This document shows, in pieces, positions 12,201 to 24,578 of a stretch of 64,000 bases of DNA. The stretch's first letter is position 1. The number at the start of each line of letters is the position of its first letter. This DNA is from Circinella minor (Eukaryota > Mucoromycota > Mucoromycetes > Mucorales > Lichtheimiaceae). Both the position numbers and the translations under genes were made by a program. Location of the stretch: the NCBI GenBank assembly GCA_016758965.1, contig JAEPRB010000051.1, positions 124,001 to 188,000 on the forward strand, written 5' to 3'. Below the pieces are notes generated by a model. That model searched no databases, had not been told where the DNA came from, and saw only the letters and a program-made list of their open reading frames with translations.

Positions 12201-13405
12201 ATCAACTATACGAATTTCTGTCAAGGCGGCGCTTGATTTGGAGCGCGATCCCGTTCTTGGTCTTAAAATGTTCCAGTTGCGAGATCTTTTCGCTGACAAA
12301 GAAAACAGTGAGGTTAGTCATTGGATGAGATATACTTGAATATAAATATATATATAATGTTTTGAGTACATTTTTTTTGTATACTTATATGATGGATAGG
12401 ACGTCAGGTATTAATCAACGAATTCAAATAATTCTATAGTATAAGGAAGCACAAGTATGGTTCCCACTATCGAATGGTATTGGTTTTGGAAAAGTACTTG
12501 TAACACTCAAATACAAACCTGTCCGCCTCACTTTACCTCGTGAACTCCGTGGTGCCGACGTTGGTACTTTGATTGTTGACAGTGTCCAATTAAAAAACTT
12601 GTCGGGTGTTCTTAGCGACAGTCGTAAGAGCGTAACGCGCGCAACACTTTCACTCAATGTTGATCCTGTCATTGAAAAACGTCTTAAAGCACACAACTTG
12701 GAACCTGATGAAATCTCATGGGTTAATCGTCATTTATTCTTCCCTCTTACTATGCGATATCGATCTGCTCTATATATACATATTGGACAAGGATCATTGA
12801 GCCGTCACAAGGCAACTGGGCGTATTTGGCTCAAAGAAATACCCGATAACGAATGGATTGATTTGTGTGTAGGACTATTCAAAGCAATATCTGAACAAAG
12901 CAAGGAAGCGAATCGTAATGAAGATCCATGGGATTCACAAGGTCAATTTGGACAAGTTATTCTACGTGTTAAGGTTGTACCTGGATTTTCACCCGCTCAC
13001 ACACATTTACGTTCATTTAATACGGATATGGTAGGTGCTGATCCATTCCACTCAGAGAAGATAAAAGCCAAGACACAAAATTGGATACGTGAGCAATCAA
13101 GTACTGCGTCGGCAGGTGCGAAAATAGTAGAAAAGGGTGGCGGTAGTGAGGATGATCAAAGATCCATTAGTTCGGGGACAGCATCGACAGAAGCTTCAAA
13201 TAATAAAAAAGAAGAAGAAGAAGATAGTATCGATGAATATACAGGAGAAATATTTGGATTGAACAAGGATACAAAGGTTAGCAAATACCGCCTTTTACGG
13301 AAAGCGACCTGGGGAAAGGATATTATCAAGCAACATGTTGATAGTTTGCGTCAAGGATTTAATTCCGAGGCACGAAATACTCGAACTGTTGCCAAGGAGA
13401 CTTAA
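9230..13405 (+). CDS. ER-anchored SMP and multi-C2 domain protein (tricalbin/Mug190-like tether)
   Basis: Proteins of this class sit in the ER membrane, carry lipids in their SMP domain and bind the plasma membrane through C2 domains. Eleven exons: 9230-9509, 9562-10064, 10161-10301, 10381-10436, 10515-10560, 10646-10933, 11032-11221, 11313-11616, 11722-12064, 12157-12312, 12440-13405; 1090 residues. Order: low-complexity Gln/Pro N-terminus; hydrophobic hairpin at about 200-240 (YIIAACTTSFLLGKYGFSVV onward); SMP domain from about 262 (EWMNFMVEKIWRSIDQDFF) to 480; C2 domains near 484-620, 655-760 and 805-930; acidic/Ser-rich tail. Two tiny exons (56 and 46 bases) are needed to keep the SMP domain in frame. 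The first intron may instead end at 9579, changing six residues. The similarity to S. pombe Mug190 is from memory. Confidence 0.88.
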
Positions 13406-13675
13406 ATATAAATTAGTTTATTATCTAATATGCATACATGATACTTATCAATAAATGTTTACATCTTGAGTCAATACAAAACAATACCTAATATTTTTCA
13501 GACTTCAATAAATCCAACAGGTTGAGAATTAAAAAAAAATGTTGTCAAATCAAAATCATTGGCTGAAATTACCCTTCATCGATATTTGTGACGGCTGAAC
13601 CCCAACAACAACCGAAATTTACTTGCCTTGTTTATGTAGCTTTCTGTTTTTTTTCGTAACAAAAAAAAAAAAAAC

Positions 13676-14083
13676 ATGGCAACATCAGCATCGCCAGGAC
13701 GTCTGGCCCAATTAGCTCAACTTCAATGCAAAATATTTCAAAACGTATACAATCCGTCAGGTGCACGTACTGGTAACAAGATTCTTCGACAACGTTTGTT
13801 GGGTCCTTCTATGACAGCATACAACCCAGAAAAACTCGTTCATTTCCGCGACATTAAGGCCTTGTATCCCGACCTTGGCTTAGTTGATATTGATGAAAAG
13901 GCTCGTTTGGATGAAATTGCACGAAGAAAGAGACGTGGAAAGGGTGCACCCAAGAAGGGTATGTGGTTATTTTTTTTTGTTTTAAAAAGCTATTAGTCCA
14001 TTTCTAACTAACTAACTGAATTAATTAATAAATAAATAATATTGATAGGTCAGGGCAAGCGTGCTTCCAACAAGAGAAAGTAA
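13676..14083 (+). CDS. RSM27: Mitochondrial small ribosomal subunit protein mS33
   Basis: A structural protein of the mitochondrial 37S ribosomal subunit. Two exons, 13676-13958 and 14049-14083, joined in phase 1 across a 90-base intron, give 105 residues, the usual length. Family pattern: LAQLQCKIFQNVYNPSGART, then GNKILRQRLLGPSM, YNPEKLVHFRDIKALYP and a very basic C-terminus (RRKRRGKGAPKKG, QGKRASNKRK) that suits rRNA binding. The short second exon carries only the last basic residues. An A-rich leader precedes the ATG. It lies 270 bases after the SMP/C2 gene, in the same direction. Confidence 0.92.
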
Positions 14084-14839
14084 TAATAATCATCGAACCG
14101 AATACATATACACAGATTTGTTATCCATTAAAAGCACAGTCATCACCAACAACAAAAGCAGTAACGACATTTTACTTTCAGTTTTCTATTTTACATGTAC
14201 ATAATATAGATATATATTCTTCCTCCTCTACATCCTTATTATCTTTGGGTTCAATCAAATATAATGGTCTATTTCTTCATTTTTTATTTAAATCAACATC
14301 TTGCTGGATTTTTAATTGATGGTTTATGGGGAGGACAATACCTGCTTTGGGTTATAGGTGATATATGAAGATATATGTATCTGAACAGTTTTGTGATTTA
14401 TGCATACTGGATGTTTGAACCAATTAAGTAGATGTTTGGAAACCCGGATATTAGAGAGGGACTGGAGGACTGATTATACGATGGATGGTTTGATATATTT
14501 CCTAATACAATAGAAGGTGATTGCTTTACCACAAATGGTTATCTACTTTTCACAGGAAGACATTGTATCCTTAATTACACATATATGACATATATAATAT
14601 ATTTAGTTACGGTGGTTCCTACCATGAGAACGCAACAAATTCTAAATGTTGAAAAAAATACATCAAAACCGACGATCATGTTATACAATTTTCGTTGATG
14701 GTGACTACTGCATAATAATTGAGATAATGAAAAGCAAAAACCTTTTTTTATTCTGGGTTACAAAAAAGAAAACATTTTTAATTTTTGAAAGGGCAATTTG
14801 TTGCCCTTGGTTTCTTTTCGTTTTGACATACCTGAGAGC
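14084..14839. other. Intergenic region between mS33 and SEN1
   Basis: AT-rich spacer holding the mS33 3' UTR and the SEN1 promoter. Short ORFs only. An in-frame ATG at 14798 would add 14 residues to SEN1; the ATG at 14840 was preferred because the protein following it reads like a normal N-terminus. Confidence 0.45.
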
Positions 14840-17800
14840 ATGAGCAGTGACCATACTTCTCAAAAATTAAAGGACCTGCTAAAGCTATTAGACAAAAAAA
14901 ATGAAGAACCAACCAATGGCGATTTAGAATTACATTTTTTCAACAGTGTACTTGAATATCTTTTAAGCGACTCTTCTAATCACTGGTGGTGCTCCGGGAC
15001 AGAATTACCCATTGCTCAAGAATCACTTTGGCTCTTTTCATTACCAGACCACGAGAATATTAATAAATACAAAGAACGATTAAGCTTACAGCTACGAACA
15101 TGTACACGATGCCTTCATAATTATTATACATCCAAACCAGTTTTACGAGAACGGTAAATAAATCAGTATACCTTTTTAATGGGATCGTTTTACAGAAAAA
15201 ATAAAGAAAATACGCAGCAAAAAAAAAGTTCTCATACGAATAAATGAATTATAAAAAAAAATGATAGATACATTTCGGTATTTTCAGCTGGAAACGTGCA
15301 TAGTTTTTTTGACACTTTGGATCGCTTCGATCGCCACCGAGTCATGACAAGTCTTCGACGAGACGTGTATATTCAACGCGAACAAGACACGTCCAAACCA
15401 CAATCGTTGTCCGACACGATTATATGCGCAGTTTATGACATTTTATACGCGCCTCATCTACTACGCCAAATTGATTGTGATCAATTATTCTGTAATTTAT
15501 TTGACAAGATGCATGCATCTGCCGTTTTCCCGAGCATTAATACGGATGTCGCCAATGGAGTTGTACTACTCGCTTATCATCATCATCGTATCGTTCGATC
15601 TTGGGCAAGGAAATTGCTCGACCGACTAGCAACAGATCATTTTGTTCTTGAAGACCCAGATATCAATGTACAACGTACGCCAGAATATTATTCAAATCCA
15701 CCACCTGATTTTATTACGGACACCATCAAATTAACGAGTGATATAAGCGAGCGTAGTAAAGCATTTCGTGCAACCATCAATCTACTTGGACCCAGTCAAC
15801 TGAACAACATTATGAGTAGCACAACAGCCTCAGTACAAAAATGGGTGGAATCCCAGTTTTTGGCACTAGAAGGCAATGGTGGTGGTGGTGATGGAAACAA
15901 CATACAAGAAATGATCCGTATCATGACCATATTACTTCAGAAGTTAGGTCGAAATTTTTGGGGCGAAGAAGTTTTTGACGTCGAAGCCCATCATCGTTTC
16001 ATAAAGCGGGTATGTGAAGTCGGTTCATTTCATACTTTTATGAAAATCGCAAGAGCAAGTAATACAGGCAAGATTTTAAATCGTGATGGTACAGTATGTC
16101 CTGAGGACAAGTTAGTTGGACGTATCAAGGGAATGTTGAATTGGATATACTTCTATTGGAGTGCGCTCCCGGAAGATGCTCAAGACAAAACGGCGGATAG
16201 TGTATTAAATATACTTTGGGGATACTTTCAGTTGGATAGCTGGTCGATTATATGTAAAGCATGTTGTGCTGAACTTGGTTTTAAAGTCGTTGAAGATTCT
16301 CTTGCTCGTGAGAAGTGCCCTTACGAAAAGCTTAATGAATTTGCTTCTATCGCAGTGTGGTTTGCATCTATTCCATCGACTCATTTGCCACAAATGTTTC
16401 GTCATATACCCGATCTTGCTGCCAGAGTCCTCACACAAGTAGTACGACAAGATGCATTGGGTATTCGGGAACGAATAATTGCTATTTCACAAACCATTGG
16501 TGATCAAGATCTAGAAAAGTATCAAGAACAGAAGAAATTATTATTAACACCCCATGTTGGTCTTCAACCCATATGGCAGGCCATCAGCGATACCTACAAA
16601 CAAGCAAATGGTATTGAACCACGATTAATACTTATGGCTATTGAAGGGTATTCTCAACTTGTCATTGTTGATTTACCCGTTTCTAACCCAAAGCACCCAT
16701 TACATACATCAAATAAAGGGATAGCTATGATGAAACAAGTTAGCACCATTCGTCATATACTGGCTGAAATATTACGAAATGCAACGGCCAGCACATCGGC
16801 AGCCAACATACATGAACGGCTCAAGTTATATGAACGACTGGAAACCATTTCGTCTGTGCTGCCTCTTACATGTTCACCTTACGCGGATGAAATCCAAAAT
16901 CCAATCATGCAACTTTTATCAGTACCCAAAACAAATGACAAAAATCAACAACAGTATACCTTTCGTCGATTCGTTGATCGACAGCCTCAAATTGTTTTGG
17001 AAGGATTTTCGGGTATCTTGGACGACTTTAACAACTTTGCCATGGCACTTGTTGCTCTTGATAGTTTCAAATTAGTAGCGCCATTAAATCAAACATTATC
17101 TCATCTTATTAAGGCTATTGTGGGTGATGATGATAGCTATATATTACAGTTGGTGGTGATGGGTGACTATGGTGCTGAAGAACATCGAGTAATCAAGCAA
17201 TTTTGGGACACTTGTTGGCGAACCATGGGATTGATTTTTGGTAAAGCCATTGAATGGTCTGGAACGCACAAGCCTAAAGAAGTTGTGAACGCTACCATTG
17301 CATTATTTGATACCGCCCAGATAATGATTGACTCACGGCAAGTGTTTCAAAAAGCAGTGGACAGTTCAGCGCCTGTGGATCCGGATCTTTCATCATTCAA
17401 TGATACATTGCAGCTACAGTATGACCATGTTACCCAAGCATTCGATTCACTTTCACAATGGATCACTGTCACTCGCCTTGACGTCCTTCAGAAACTTATT
17501 CCATTAATTACGTCAATATTGATTTGCTTACAAGAAGTCAACGTCAAAATTCCAGATTCATGTTTCAAACATCTGAAATCAGCTACCACTGGAGCACAAC
17601 ACACACGCCTTTCAGATGCCGATAAGAAAGTACTGTCGAATGCTTTGGCTCCTCATCAATCAGAAGATATATTTCTTGATGATAGTGATGAAGATGAAGA
17701 ATGGCATTTGGTTGAACCAACACATTTCACATCACCTCCTAGACCCAACTTTTCGTCCCATCAACAGTCATTCTCACCATCATTATTATCTCCAATACCA

Positions 17801-20800
17801 CCGAAAATAACATCATACTTCTCTAAAACTAAAGATATGGTACTGGATGATGCGGAAGTGGATGATATGACATTGGATGATTTAAGTCTCAATGATCAAC
17901 TCGGTAAGATAAGCTGATTATAATTTGGAGCCTATGGTCGATTTCTTTGTGTCAATCACTTACAAATTTCGTAATAATAGCTCCTACGTCCTTGTCAACG
18001 ACCGAACATGTAGACTTGACTAATAACAATGACGATGACGAGTTTATGGACGAATTTGATGAATTGGATATTTCAGCTCTACCCGATGAATGGTTTGAAG
18101 GCGCCATAACTGCTCCTACCTCAATATCCACGTCTAGGCAGCAAGAGAGTGACAAGATTACCACCACTAGTAGCAGTCAATCTAGTAAAAAGTCATCCAT
18201 TGCAGCTGCCATTCAAGCACAACAGACAGAATTATGGAAACAACATGAACAGCAAAAGGCTAAGGAATTACTTTCTGAACAGCAACGTCAACGGCAACAA
18301 CAACAGTGGACAACCACATTTCAACCCAAAACTCAAAAATCAAATGTATATGCTGTTACTTCAACTGGACGAAAACTTCGAGCACCACCTACTGGATTTT
18401 CCAAACTCAAAGCTTTACGATCTGAATTTAAAGCAGAAAACAAACTTTATGCTGCAACCAAATCTGCCTCTGCATATGCATCTACTCGTAATCGAAATAA
18501 TAGTAATAGAAGTAACGGTGGTAACAGTGACTCGTCATCTGATTCTTCAGACGAGGACGACGATGATGGTTTACAGGGGTTAGTCAACGATATGAATGAA
18601 AGCAGTAAAAACAAGCGTGCTGTCCCAACTGAAGAAGACATGGTTAAACGTGCGAATGAAGAACGAGCCAGTATGAAGACACTATTTGAAAAACCCGTGA
18701 AACGATCCACTAAAATGATTGAAACCACAGCTACTCAAGCGTTCCTAGAAAAACGGCAGTTGATGAAACGTGCAGACCAGCGACGTAAAAAGATCAAACC
18801 CGACATTGATCGATTTTTCCGTATTATTTTATCTTGGGACATTACTGTTACTTCGGAAATCCCACCGGGTGCTTATATGGACATGTATAAGCGTGTTGCT
18901 GACACGTTTAATACGTATGAAGATTATTTAATGAATTTTGAACCTTTGTTGTTACTTGAAGTTTGGATGCAATTGTCGCGTGCACGTAGTACATTGACAG
19001 AAAACGATATCATCGATCGTTGTATCCTTGATAGCCGTTGTCATGTCAATGATTTTGTGGATGTTACATTTGGTGTTCCACTTAATTCGGTTAATAGTTT
19101 GATTGTGGATGACTTCGTTTGTGTGGCGAATCATTTTGGTAATGAGTTTTTTCAACGGAATGAAGTTGATTTTATAAACACCGAACCGCTCCAAAATCCA
19201 ACATCTTGGAAGGGTCGTTGCTTTCTTGGGAGAGTCGTTACTGTTACTCAAAAGAAGAGTATATCTGAAGTGACTTTGCGTTGTTTTTTCAGTCCCGAGC
19301 GTATCATTTTGTTGAATTCATTATCTCCCAAGACAAGCTGGCGAATGTTGAAATTAACAAGGTAATTGTTTTTGATGTTTTGATATGGTCAATAATGCGA
19401 TTGAAGAAGACTTTTAAATAATAACATATCTGTAAAAAAAAAGCATTACGACGTCGCAACGTGAATATGCTGCATTACAAGGCTTGGAACATTATGATTT
19501 AGCACAGCATATAATGAACCCGAAGCCTTATAGGATGCCAGTCTTTACAGATCATATGGTGAATAGATGTATTGAGAAATATGGCGTAAACGATCCTCAG
19601 GCACGAGCTATTTTAGGTGCGCTTGACAAGAAACGGGGATTTACATTGGTTCAGGGGTAAATAGTGATTATTATTTTGAATTGATTAATATAATCTAAAT
19701 AATATCTAACAATTATATATGTATGATTTTTTAAACAGCCCCCCAGGTACAGGTAAAACAAAAACGATTCTTGGGTTGATCGTGTCTCTACTGGACGAAC
19801 AAATGGATCGAAAACGCCAAAAAGAACGAGGAATCCGAATTGATACAGAGAGCTCAGAATACACTGGTGAAAGCAAGATTCTTGTCTGTGCACCAAGTAA
19901 TGCTGCTGTGGATGAAATAGCCAAACGATTACAAGATGGGGTCATGACATCTCACGGATTATCCAAGCCTAAAGTTGTGCGTATTGGTACAGCTGAATCT
20001 GCAAACATCAGTGTACGAGAAATCCTACTGGATCGTTTAGTTGAAAAGGAGTTAGCGCCTACTATTGGAGATACCGAAGAGACCAAAAACTTTGGAGAAC
20101 GACGTAGTAAATTAAATGAAGACATTCGCAAAGTTCAATTAGATATTGATGATGTTGAACGAGAAATTTCTGAATGTAAAGGAGCAGAGGGTATGATGCG
20201 ATTGACGGAACTTAAGGAGAAACGAAAAGCATGTGTTGCTCAACGTAACAAATTCAAGTATATGATCAAGGGAATATTGGAAGCACAACGTGATTTCACC
20301 CGAGAGCAAGAACTTTCAAGACATCGTGCACGACAAAAGGTTTTTGCCAATGTGGATATCGTTTGTGCTACATTGAGTGGGAGTGGTCATGAAATGCTTA
20401 CCAATATGGGACTGATGTTTGATACCGTTGTTGTGGATGAAGCTGCACAATCTGTAGAAATCAGTTCATTGATTCCACTTAAATATGACTGTAAACGATG
20501 TATTTTAGTGGGAGGTAATGTTTTTATTTGTCGTTTTATCCATGTTCAGCTATCGATTTTTACTATTCAAAAGTGATGCTAAATTAACATCTTTTGTTTC
20601 CTTTTCTTCGTTTGTCAATTTTGTATAGATCCCAACCAATTACCGCCAACTGTTCTTTCTCAAATGGCATCGAAATATAGTTATGAACAAAGTTTATTCA
20701 TGAGGTTACAAAAGAATACACCAGACAACGTGTATTTGCTGAGGTAAAGGAGAAGAAAAGACGCACAAGTACGCATGGTATAATAATTAACAATCATTTT

Positions 20801-23022
20801 TTTGTTTATGCAGTATCCAATACCGTATGCACCCAGAAATCAGCCAATTTCCCAGTAAATTATTTTATTCGTCAAGGCTTTTGGATGGTCCAGATATGGA
20901 AATCAATACTGCAGCACCTTGGCATTCTCAAAAATATTTCCCACCTTATCGATTCTATAATGTGGAAGAAGGAATGGAAAGGATAGGGTATGGGAAGTCA
21001 ATTTATAACTCTGCAGAAGCTGAAGCAGCATTGGTACTTGTTGATATGTTGGCAAACCGTCTACCTAATATCAAGGTAATAAAGATCATAATATATTTTT
21101 GTGTGTGTGAGAAAGATATTATTATGCTGTGTATCATTTACTAAAAATCGAGGCTTACAATTTTCTCACATATGATCTGATTTCTTTAAAAATAGTTTGC
21201 ATATAGGATTGGTATTATCACACCATATAAACAACAACTCAGTCATATTAAACATCGTTTTGAAAAGAGATATGGTTCGAGAATTCTTGATGTTATTGAT
21301 TTCAATACAGTGGTACGATTAAATAGCACTCATATCAATTGTTTTAATTATTACATCATGATACTATGATTATTCTTCTTACGATAATTTCTTTTTTTTA
21401 TTTATTAGGACGGTTTTCAAGGCCAAGAAAAAGACATCATTATTTTCTCTTGTGTGAGAGCACTGTCAGGTTAGTTGTAGATCCTGCTGAGTTTATTTTT
21501 ATCAATTAATGTCAGATTAGACATCCATATTTTTTAACCCCACCTTCTATTATTTTTTGTTAGATCGTGGTATCGGTTTTTTGGCTGATATGCGACGTAT
21601 GAATGTGGGACTAACCCGTGCTAAATCATCACTGTTTGTATTGGGACATAAAAGATCGTTGATGAAAAGCGAATATTGGGGAGATCTTGTCAAAGACGCA
21701 ATGGAACGTGAATCAATACTTGATGTGAGTAACTAACTAAAAAAAGATGATTGATTTATATTTGCTTACTTACATTTATCAAATTATTGACAAATTCTCC
21801 GTTATCGCGATACGCTGCTCTCGTGAACATATACTCTCATTTTATTTATATAGATTCGTGCACCATACTTCAACTATCAACTTGTTTCAAACCACATCCC
21901 TTCAAATTTATTTGAAAAAGAAATTAAACCAATCGCTGCCACTCGTAAATTACCAATTCGATCCAAAGCGCAGCGTATTTCCATACCAAGAGTGGATAGT
22001 ACACTGAGTGATTCTTCTTCATCAATGGAAAAACGAAGTCGACCAGATTCCCCTATTCTTTCGACAACAACTACTAGTAATACTTCTTCTAGTAGCAATA
22101 TTCATGAAGATATGCCTCGGATCAAGAAAATTCGCACTTCGACGTCGGACTCCGTAGTTCCTCGAACCATTGATAGAAATGATAATTCTCAGCCATCTGT
22201 GCTCCCAATAATACCTGGTAATCGGAACATTGAACAAAGTGTTAGTAAAAGCGATATTAATTTGCCGCCTACTACTACTTTATTACCATCTGTATTTCCT
22301 GATACACGCAGAATTGCCCGGAATGATTCTCAGATATCAGTTTTACCAATAACACGCAGTTGTAGCTCGTCTCCAAATAATAGTCCATCAAGGGATCATC
22401 ATCGCTCTGACGGGCATTTAACTCCATCAAAACGACCCCCACCAGGGTATCAGCATAATCGTCAGGAACAGCCAACCTTACCAAGACGACCTGCTAAAAT
22501 GACACGAGACCAGTATCGATCACGTCCTCCGCCACAAGCACCTACAGGAAATCGAGGGGGTTCATTATATATTCAAAAAAGAAGATCACCACAGTCAATA
22601 TCGTCATCATTGGTAAGATAGAAATAACAATAAAAGAGTCATACATATCACTAGTATGTACCTTCTCACACCTCATTCTTTGGGACATAATGTTAACTTT
22701 TTAAAATTTTATTATGTTCATTTTTGCTTATTAGCCAACGCAAAATGATGAAACAGTACTAAATGCCCGGGATCGCGTTGTTTTAGAGGTATATATTATT
22801 TATTACTAGTTTTTCTACCTTACCCAATTGAAGTTTAGCATTTTGTAAAATTTACATATATATATAACTCTCCATATTATATAGCACCAAGCTGCAAAGG
22901 AGGCAATGCGTGAGATTCGGCGTAACGAGCAACAAAGGTCCGTCCACAACACCAATACACGACCAAAACAACCTAAAAAGTCTTTTGATGATCTTCTGGA
23001 TGATATCCATAGGGATCGTTAG
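14840..23022 (+). CDS. SEN1: SEN1/senataxin RNA-DNA helicase
   Basis: A superfamily 1 (Upf1-like) helicase that unwinds R-loops and ends transcription of non-coding and some coding RNAs. Thirteen exons: 14840-15153, 15268-17903, 17981-19361, 19444-19656, 19739-20514, 20629-20743, 20814-21075, 21196-21312, 21409-21469, 21564-21724, 21854-22612, 22735-22788, 22885-23022; 2328 residues, similar to yeast Sen1 (2231). Residues about 80-800 fit the SEN1 N-terminal helical domain. Helicase motifs: GPPGTGKT (1515-1522), VVDEAAQS, GDPNQLPPTV, IQYRMHPEI, GFQGQEKDIII, NVGLTRAKSS. The C-terminal 300 residues are Ser/Pro/Arg-rich and disordered. The first acceptor was set at 15267; the more T-rich AG at 15288 would give a stop, while 15267 yields RERYISVFSAGNVHSFFD in frame. 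Confidence 0.93.
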
Positions 23023-24144
23023 GCGAAAATTCTTTTGACAACGTGTCAATTATTGTAAATAGATGTACATAAATTACTACATACGCACACACACAGCACA
23101 CACATTTTTTACTACATAATATAAAAATTATTATAATAACGACTGCATCAATTTTTTTTAAGTTTGAACTCAAAACAACCACGGCGTTACAAAATTGTAC
23201 ATCTATTCCCATAATTGGGACAGGGGAGCGAGCATGTCGGGGTTGATTATTAGTTGCATGCAGAATAATCAAAATTTCCTTACTTGAAAAAAATGTATAT
23301 TATTTATGACATATGATACATGGTCTTATTGGAAAGTAAAATACAGTTCTTCTAAAACTTTCTGTAACTCAAAATGATAACTTTATAATTTTAGAAAAAA
23401 AATACCAAGAAATTAGGATAAAAAAAAGAGAGAATCATGTTATTATGTACAAAAGTGTAATAACAAAGTACCAAATGGGAAGTGATGTAACCATTATTAA
23501 AATAAGACTTATGGTTCATGGTATAAATTAGACAAGAGATAAAACTGGGTCTTTGTCTAATTTTTTTTGTTCAAAGCCAGTTTAATGATATCGCGCAATA
23601 ATCCAAAGAAGTTTTTTTATTATGCATATTTAATTCACTTACGTATTTAGTCTAGACTAATTTATTGTAAAACACTCAATAAAATAGCTATGCTACCAAT
23701 GAGAGGGATTGCTGTACTTATCTTTATATAATTATTTGTATGAGGTGGAGGCATGAATTTGTTACAATAATAAAATAACATTAGAATAGACCCACGCTTA
23801 ATTTTTTTACAGTATATATATGCTTCTCCATTGTATAACGGAAAAAAAGATCAATCACAAGGTACTTATTGTCTCCGTGGCTTTTTTCTTTTTACTTCTC
23901 CAATGTCAAGATCAAGAATTGTTTATATTACATTGAAGCCAGATTTTCAAATTTATAAGACAAAGAGAGAAATATTAATAGCTAAATTAAAACAAGAAAC
24001 TCATTGAACAAATCAAAAGATGGTAAGATATGATATTAACTAAATGTGAACAAGATACATGGTTGCTTGACTTTCGAAATCAACAAAAAAAAAAAATAGC
24101 GACAGTCTTTCACAGAGAAGATGCAATCCGCGCTCTTATATCCC

Positions 24145-24154
24145 ATCCCGGGAT
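24145..24154. promoter_or_regulatory. GC-rich palindrome in the promoter of the membrane-protein gene
   Basis: ATCCCGGGAT is a perfect 10-base palindrome in a C-rich patch 425 bases upstream of the ATG. It may be a regulator binding site. No factor is assigned. Confidence 0.35.
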
Positions 24155-24393
24155 CTATATTATCCACACCATCCGCCTGTTCCCTAATCCCTGATCCCAC
24201 CCCAACTGACTGTCAAGTTTTACAAGGTAAAACGTACATAAAAGATGTGCATCGCACTTGAGTACAGAATGAACATCACAATCATATCGGTATTACAAAT
24301 CGTGAAAAAGGAACTACGTAAAAACACTTCGTTAAATAATGCAAAAAGATTTTTATCAATTATCTTCTTATTTCCCTCTCTCTCTCTCTCTCT

Positions 24394-24498
24394 TTTTTTA
24401 TTTTTATTTTATTTTTACTTTATTTTTATTTTTATTTTTACTTTATTTTTATTTTTATTTTTACTTTATTTTTATTTTTATTTTTCCTTTATTTTTCG
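24394..24498 (+). repeat. T-rich minisatellite, 23-base unit, about four copies
   Basis: The unit has an ACTTTA word followed by TTTTTA words; the ACTTTA marker recurs at 24417, 24440 and 24463, exactly 23 bases apart, and a CCTTTA variant occurs at 24486. It is bordered by a (CT)n run (about 24375-24393) and a (TA)n run. Confidence 0.85.
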
Positions 24499-24501
24499 TT
24501 T

Positions 24502-24502
<1 letters not shown>

Positions 24503-24535
<33 letters not shown>
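24503..24535. repeat. (TA)n microsatellite
   Basis: An uninterrupted alternation of T and A for about 33 bases, directly upstream of the 24579 gene. It is likely in or near its transcription start region. Confidence 0.85.
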
Positions 24536-24537
<2 letters not shown>

Positions 24538-24578
24538 AATGAAGACCATCTTTTTATTTGCTTAAAAGAATATACGTA

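Larger units (their letters stand above)
23023..24578. other. Intergenic region with a GC-rich promoter patch and a minisatellite
   Basis: AT-rich up to about 24100. Then a short GC-richer patch at 24120-24215 includes the palindrome ATCCCGGGAT at 24145-24154 and C-rich CCCATCCC/CCCACCCC words. Next come a CT-run, a 23-base T-rich tandem repeat (24394-24498) and a (TA)n run (24503-24535), ending about 43 bases before the next ATG. No supported gene. Confidence 0.5.

Noticed and set aside
24245..24542. Two overlapping ORFs rich in Leu/Phe/Tyr that look like a hydrophobic protein
   Set aside because: They translate the CT-run, the T-rich minisatellite and the (TA)n repeat.
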